Assembly (NCBI RefSeq): GCF_036621135.1 | Contig: NZ_JAZIBG010000025.1 | Span: 48,997 to 112,996 of the forward strand | DNA from: Aquincola agrisoli | Lineage (GTDB): Bacteria; Pseudomonadota; Gammaproteobacteria; Burkholderiales; Burkholderiaceae_C | Reading direction: 5' to 3' | Length of the DNA stretch: 64,000 nt | Part shown: piece after piece, positions 61,044 through 64,000 of the stretch | Layout: the number at the start of each line of letters is the position of its first letter | Numbering within the stretch: position 1 is the stretch's first letter | Notes under the pieces: generated by a model | What the model was told of the DNA's origin: nothing | Databases searched by the model: none | The model's input: only the letters and a program-made list of their open reading frames with translations | Position numbers and translations under genes: made by a program

Positions 61044-62423
61044 ATGACACGCGCCGCCACGACAACCCTCCGACGGACGCCGCGCCTGGCCGCCCTGGCG
61101 ATGCTCGCCGCGCTGCTGGCCGCCGGCTGCGGCGACACCGCCCAGCTGCAGTTGAGGGACGGCATCGGCGCCCAGCCCCAGCTGCCGCCGCCCAAGAAGA
61201 CCTTGCTGCCCACCGTGCACGTGGCCGAGGCCACGGGCTGGCCGGCGGGTGCGGCGCCCACCACCGCACCCGGCACCACCGTCGTGCGCTTCGCCGAAGG
61301 CCTGGACCACCCGCGGTGGCTGCACGTGCTGCCCAACGGCGACGTGCTCGTGGCCGAGACCAACGCCCCGCCCCGCCCGCAGGAGGGCCAGGGCCTGAAA
61401 GGCTGGGTGATGCAGCAGGTGATGAAGCGTGCCGGCGCCGGCACGCCCAGCGCCAACCGCATCACGCTGCTGCGCGATGCCGACGGCGACGGCGTGGCCG
61501 AGCAGCGCTCGGTGTTCGCCGAGGGCCTGAACTCGCCGTTCGGCATGGCCCTGGTGGGCAGCAGCTTCTACGTCGCCAACGCCGATGCGCTCGTGCGCTA
61601 CGCCTACACCGAGGGCGCGCAGCAGTTGCAGGGGCCGCCGCAGAAGGTGGCCGACCTGCCCGGCGGCCCGCGCAACCACCATTGGACGAAGAGCCTGATC
61701 GCCAGCCCCGACGGCAGCAAGCTCTACGCGGGCGTGGGCTCCAACAGCAACGTGGCCGAGAACGGCATGGCCGAGGAAGACCGGCGCGCCACCATCCTCG
61801 AGATCGACACCAGGACCGGCGCGCAGCGGGTGTTCGCCTCCGGGCTGCGCAACCCCGTCGGGATGGCGTGGGAGCCGACGGGCAGGACGCTGTGGGTCGC
61901 GGTGAACGAGCGGGACGAGATCGGCAGCGACCTGGTGCCCGACTACATGACCTCGGTGCGCGACGGCGGCTTCTACGGCTGGCCCTACAGCTACTTTGGC
62001 CAGCACGTGGACGAACGCGTGCAGCCGCCGCGGCCCGACCTCGTGCAGCAGGCCATCGTGCCGGACTACGCGCTGGGGCCCCACACCGCCTCGCTCGGGC
62101 TGGCCTGGTCGGGCGGCAACCAGCTGCCGCCGGCCTTCTCCAGCGGCATGTTCGTCGGCCAGCACGGCTCGTGGAACCGCAAGCCGCGCAGCGGCTACCG
62201 GGTGATCTTCGTGCCGTTCACCGCCGGCAAGCCCGCGGGCGAGCCGATCGAGGTACTGACCGGCTTCGTCAACGGGCAGGGCGAAGCCCAGGGCCGCCCG
62301 GTCGGCGTGGCCATCGATGCCCGCGGCGGCCTGCTGGTGGCCGACGACGTCGGCAACATCGTCTGGCGCGTGACGGGCAGCGCCGCGCCTCAGTCCACCG
62401 CGCCGGGGACCGTGAGCAGGTAG
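61044..62423 (+). CDS. PQQ-dependent sugar dehydrogenase-like (glucose/sorbosone dehydrogenase) lipoprotein
   Basis: 459 residues from the ATG at 61044. Lipobox LAALLAAGC (Cys29). The six-bladed propeller of the soluble GDH/YliI class is visible: EGLDHPRWLHVLPNGDVLVA, GLNSPFGMALVGSSFYVAN, LRNPVGMAWEPTGRTLWVA, RDGGFYGWPYSYFG and SGMFVGQHGSWNRKPRSGY. Such enzymes oxidise sugars in the periplasm or at the outer membrane with PQQ. No PQQ synthesis genes are in the window. Its last 34 bases overlap the convergent LysR gene. The 199 bp upstream hold nothing I can name. Confidence 0.85.
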   Translation: MTRAATTTLRRTPRLAALAMLAALLAAGCGDTAQLQLRDGIGAQPQLPPPKKTLLPTVHVAEATGWPAGAAPTTAPGTTVVRFAEGLDHPRWLHVLPNGDVLVAETNAPPRPQEGQGLKGWVMQQVMKRAGAGTPSANRITLLRDADGDGVAEQRSVFAEGLNSPFGMALVGSSFYVANADALVRYAYTEGAQQLQGPPQKVADLPGGPRNHHWTKSLIASPDGSKLYAGVGSNSNVAENGMAEEDRRATILEIDTRTGAQRVFASGLRNPVGMAWEPTGRTLWVAVNERDEIGSDLVPDYMTSVRDGGFYGWPYSYFGQHVDERVQPPRPDLVQQAIVPDYALGPHTASLGLAWSGGNQLPPAFSSGMFVGQHGSWNRKPRSGYRVIFVPFTAGKPAGEPIEVLTGFVNGQGEAQGRPVGVAIDARGGLLVADDVGNIVWRVTGSAAPQSTAPGTVSR

Positions 62424-63292
62424 CGCCTGATCGCCTCCAGCGCGTGGCGCACCTTGGCCGGCTGGCCGTCGCGCTGCGGCGTCACCGCCCACACCGGGAT
62501 GCGCGGGCCGCGCCAGCCCGGCAGCACCGGCACCAGGCGGCCGGCGCGCAGGTCGTCGTCGATGTCGGCGCGCACGGCCATCATCACGCCGAGGCCCGCG
62601 GCGCACAGCTGCTGCAGCGACAGCTGGTTGTTGCCCATGACGCGCGGCTCGATGCGCAGCGGCGCACGCTCGCCGGCGGGGCCGTTGAGCTCCACTGCCA
62701 GCGGCGTGCCGTCACGCCCGCCGCCGACCCACTGGTGGGCCGGCAGGTCGCCCGGCGCCTGCGGCACGCCCGCGCGCGCGAGGTAGGCCGGCGCCGCGCA
62801 CAGCACGAAGTCGAAGCTGCACAGCCGCCGTGCGGCCCAGTTTGAATCGGCCAGCCGGCCGGCGCGCAGCGCGAGGTCGATGCGGGCGTCGATCAGGTCG
62901 ATCATCGCGTCGTCCACCAGCAGGCTCAGCCGCAGGCCGGGATGCTCGGCCAGCAACGGCGCCAGCGCAGGCGCCACGTGCCGCGCGAAGCCCACCGGGG
63001 CCGACAGCCGCAGCTCCCCCTCGGGTGCATCGCGCGCCAGCGTCAGCTGCTGCCGCGCCCGCGCCGCGGCATCGACCAGCGCCTGGCAGTGCTCGGCAAG
63101 GCGGGCCCCGGCCTCGGTGAGGGCGATCTTGCGCGTGGAGCGGTGCAGCAACGTGACGCCGTGGGCCTGCTCCAGCGCCCGCAGCTGCTGGCTCACCGCC
63201 GAGGTGCTGATGCCCATGTGCCGCCCGGCCGCGCTCAGCGAGCCGGCCCGCACCACTTCGGCGAACAGCGCCAGGCGTTTCAGGTCGTCCAT
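62390..63292 (-). CDS. LysR-family transcriptional regulator
   Basis: 300 residues. N-terminal winged helix: LKRLALFAEVVRAGSLSAAG, HMGISTSAVSQQLRALEQAH. Effector domain about 90-295 (GELRLSAPVGFARHVAPALA). It belongs to the AaeR/DmlR-like group of LysR proteins. It is convergent with and overlaps the sugar dehydrogenase gene by 34 bp, so it is not clearly that gene's regulator. Its own target is not evident in this window. Confidence 0.88.
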   Translation of the reverse strand: MDDLKRLALFAEVVRAGSLSAAGRHMGISTSAVSQQLRALEQAHGVTLLHRSTRKIALTEAGARLAEHCQALVDAAARARQQLTLARDAPEGELRLSAPVGFARHVAPALAPLLAEHPGLRLSLLVDDAMIDLIDARIDLALRAGRLADSNWAARRLCSFDFVLCAAPAYLARAGVPQAPGDLPAHQWVGGGRDGTPLAVELNGPAGERAPLRIEPRVMGNNQLSLQQLCAAGLGVMMAVRADIDDDLRAGRLVPVLPGWRGPRIPVWAVTPQRDGQPAKVRHALEAIRRYLLTVPGAVD

Positions 63293-63315
63293 GCGGGGCG
63301 CCCGCTGCCGGCCGG

Positions 63316-64000
63316 CTACAGCGCGTAGGCCACCGCGCCCTTGCCGTCGATGGAGACCCGGCCGCTGTCGAGCAGGCGGTCGAGCACCCGCGCGGTGGTC
63401 GTGTCGTCGGCCGCCTTGCCGAGCAGCGAACGGATGGTCGCCACCAGCCGCGCCCGGCGTGCCGGCTTGTTGGCGGTCTTGCGCAGGCTGGCCTCGACGT
63501 GCTTCAGCGCCTTGTTCAGGTCGAAGGCCGGCGCCGGCGGCACGGCGGGTGCGGGTGGCGCCACGGGTGCGGCGGCGGGTTCGGGGGCCTTCGCCGCGGC
63601 GGCGCGGGCCGCCTTGGCGGCCGGCTTCTTGCGGGCCGGCGGTGCCGCGTCGGCCGCGGGCTCGGCGGGCGCAGCCGGCGGCGGCGCCGCCACGGCCTTG
63701 CGTGCCGCGGACTTGCGCGCCGCCTTCTTGGCCGGCGCAGCAGGCTGCTGCGCCGCAGCCTTCTTCGCGGGCACGGCGGCGTCGGCGTCGGCAACGGGCT
63801 CGGCCACCGCGGCGCTCGTGACGCGGGTGGCGGCTTCGGCCGCCGCCTTGCCGCGCGTGGACTTGCGGGCCGCGGCCTTCTTGGCGGCGGGCCGCTGCGG
63901 CGCGGGCTCGGCGGCCGGCGCCCCTGCAGCCGTGGACGGCACGGCAGCTTCGGCGGCCGCCGCCGCGCTCGGCGCGGGCGCCGGCTGGGGTGCGGGCCTC
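63316..64000 (-). CDS. Ala/Lys/Pro-rich histone H1-like DNA-binding protein (N-terminus beyond window)
   Basis: The frame stays open to the right edge, so the start lies outside. The visible part is a low-complexity Ala/Lys/Pro region with AAAKKAAARKSTRGKAAAEA-like stretches, typical of AlgP/H1-like bacterial proteins. A compact C-terminal domain of about 70 residues follows (FDLNKALKHVEASLRKTANK, ARLVATIRSLLGKAADDTTT, ending SIDGKGAVAYAL). The basic repeat region probably binds DNA and the C-terminal domain may mediate contacts. A GTG at 63942 is in frame but is not convincing as a start. Confidence 0.75.
   Translation of the reverse strand, partial: RPAPQPAPAPSAAAAAEAAVPSTAAGAPAAEPAPQRPAAKKAAARKSTRGKAAAEAATRVTSAAVAEPVADADAAVPAKKAAAQQPAAPAKKAARKSAARKAVAAPPPAAPAEPAADAAPPARKKPAAKAARAAAAKAPEPAAAPVAPPAPAVPPAPAFDLNKALKHVEASLRKTANKPARRARLVATIRSLLGKAADDTTTARVLDRLLDSGRVSIDGKGAVAYAL

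Noticed and set aside
63316..63942. A complete gene starting at the GTG at 63942
   Set aside because: The frame continues open and with the same Ala/Pro-rich composition to the window edge, so the start is probably outside.

Overview
The window is very GC-rich. Its gene content points to a betaproteobacterium of the order Burkholderiales (Comamonadaceae/Sphaerotilaceae-like): a Bug-type tricarboxylate receptor without its permease, two Liv-type branched-chain/aromatic-acid ABC transporters, proteobacterial IorA and IorB, DUF2164, YgjP-like and SUV3-like proteins, and short GC-rich interspersed repeats of a kind I associate with that order. I saw no rRNA, tRNA, CRISPR array, integrase or transposase. 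The window reads as ordinary chromosome with several accessory metabolic islands.

Layout. 1-8107: a protease-nuclease fusion cut by the left edge, an RlmN-like methyltransferase, a fatty acid desaturase, a TetR/nitronate monooxygenase pair with a palindromic operator between them, a SUI1-like protein, a secreted ExeM/NucH-type nuclease and a small membrane protein. 8188-12717: a complete livKHMGF transporter operon, with a repeat inside livH-livM. 12733-14957: a membrane-anchored TlpA protein with an Lgt-like N-terminus, DUF2164, a small secreted protein and a degenerate ABC ATPase.

14984-29112 is the metabolic centrepiece. A divergent LysR regulator faces a roughly 13 kb co-directional array: iorA, a non-canonical enolase-superfamily enzyme, a Bug receptor, iorB, livK, a mandelate-dehydrogenase-like flavoenzyme, livH, livM, an inverted-repeat element, livG, livF and a mandelate racemase with every catalytic residue of the Pseudomonas putida enzyme at a constant +10 offset. 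I infer an uptake and degradation pathway for a 2-hydroxy-2-aryl (or arylalkyl) acid. Racemase and dehydrogenase would give a 2-oxo acid, and IorAB would convert that to an acyl-CoA, replacing the usual benzoylformate decarboxylase route.

29176-37547: small proteins, an HtrA-like protease, a multicopper oxidase lipoprotein, a small membrane protein, a carotenoid/stilbene-type oxygenase, an AraC regulator and a peptide-type ABC binding protein. 37676-44432: a CDF cation transporter, then a c-di-GMP region (an EAL protein with a degenerate GGDEF, a cupredoxin, a globin-like lipoprotein, and a divergent PAS-GAF-GGDEF-EAL protein). 44635-50898: a 2087-residue glycine-rich autotransporter. The three promoters in front of the carotenoid oxygenase, the small membrane protein and the autotransporter share one geometry: TGAGACGC repeated at 20 bp, then 7 bp, a -35, 17 bp and a -10. 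This ties them into one probable AraC regulon.

50920-64000: DbpA-type helicase, SUV3-type helicase, a YgjP-like metalloprotease, an orphan PHD antitoxin, a BOF-fold protein, a DUF5666 lipoprotein divergent from a PepSY-response regulator-histidine kinase operon across a 41 bp palindromic operator, two hypothetical proteins, a PQQ-type sugar dehydrogenase lipoprotein, a LysR regulator and the C-terminal part of an Ala/Lys-rich histone-H1-like protein cut by the right edge.
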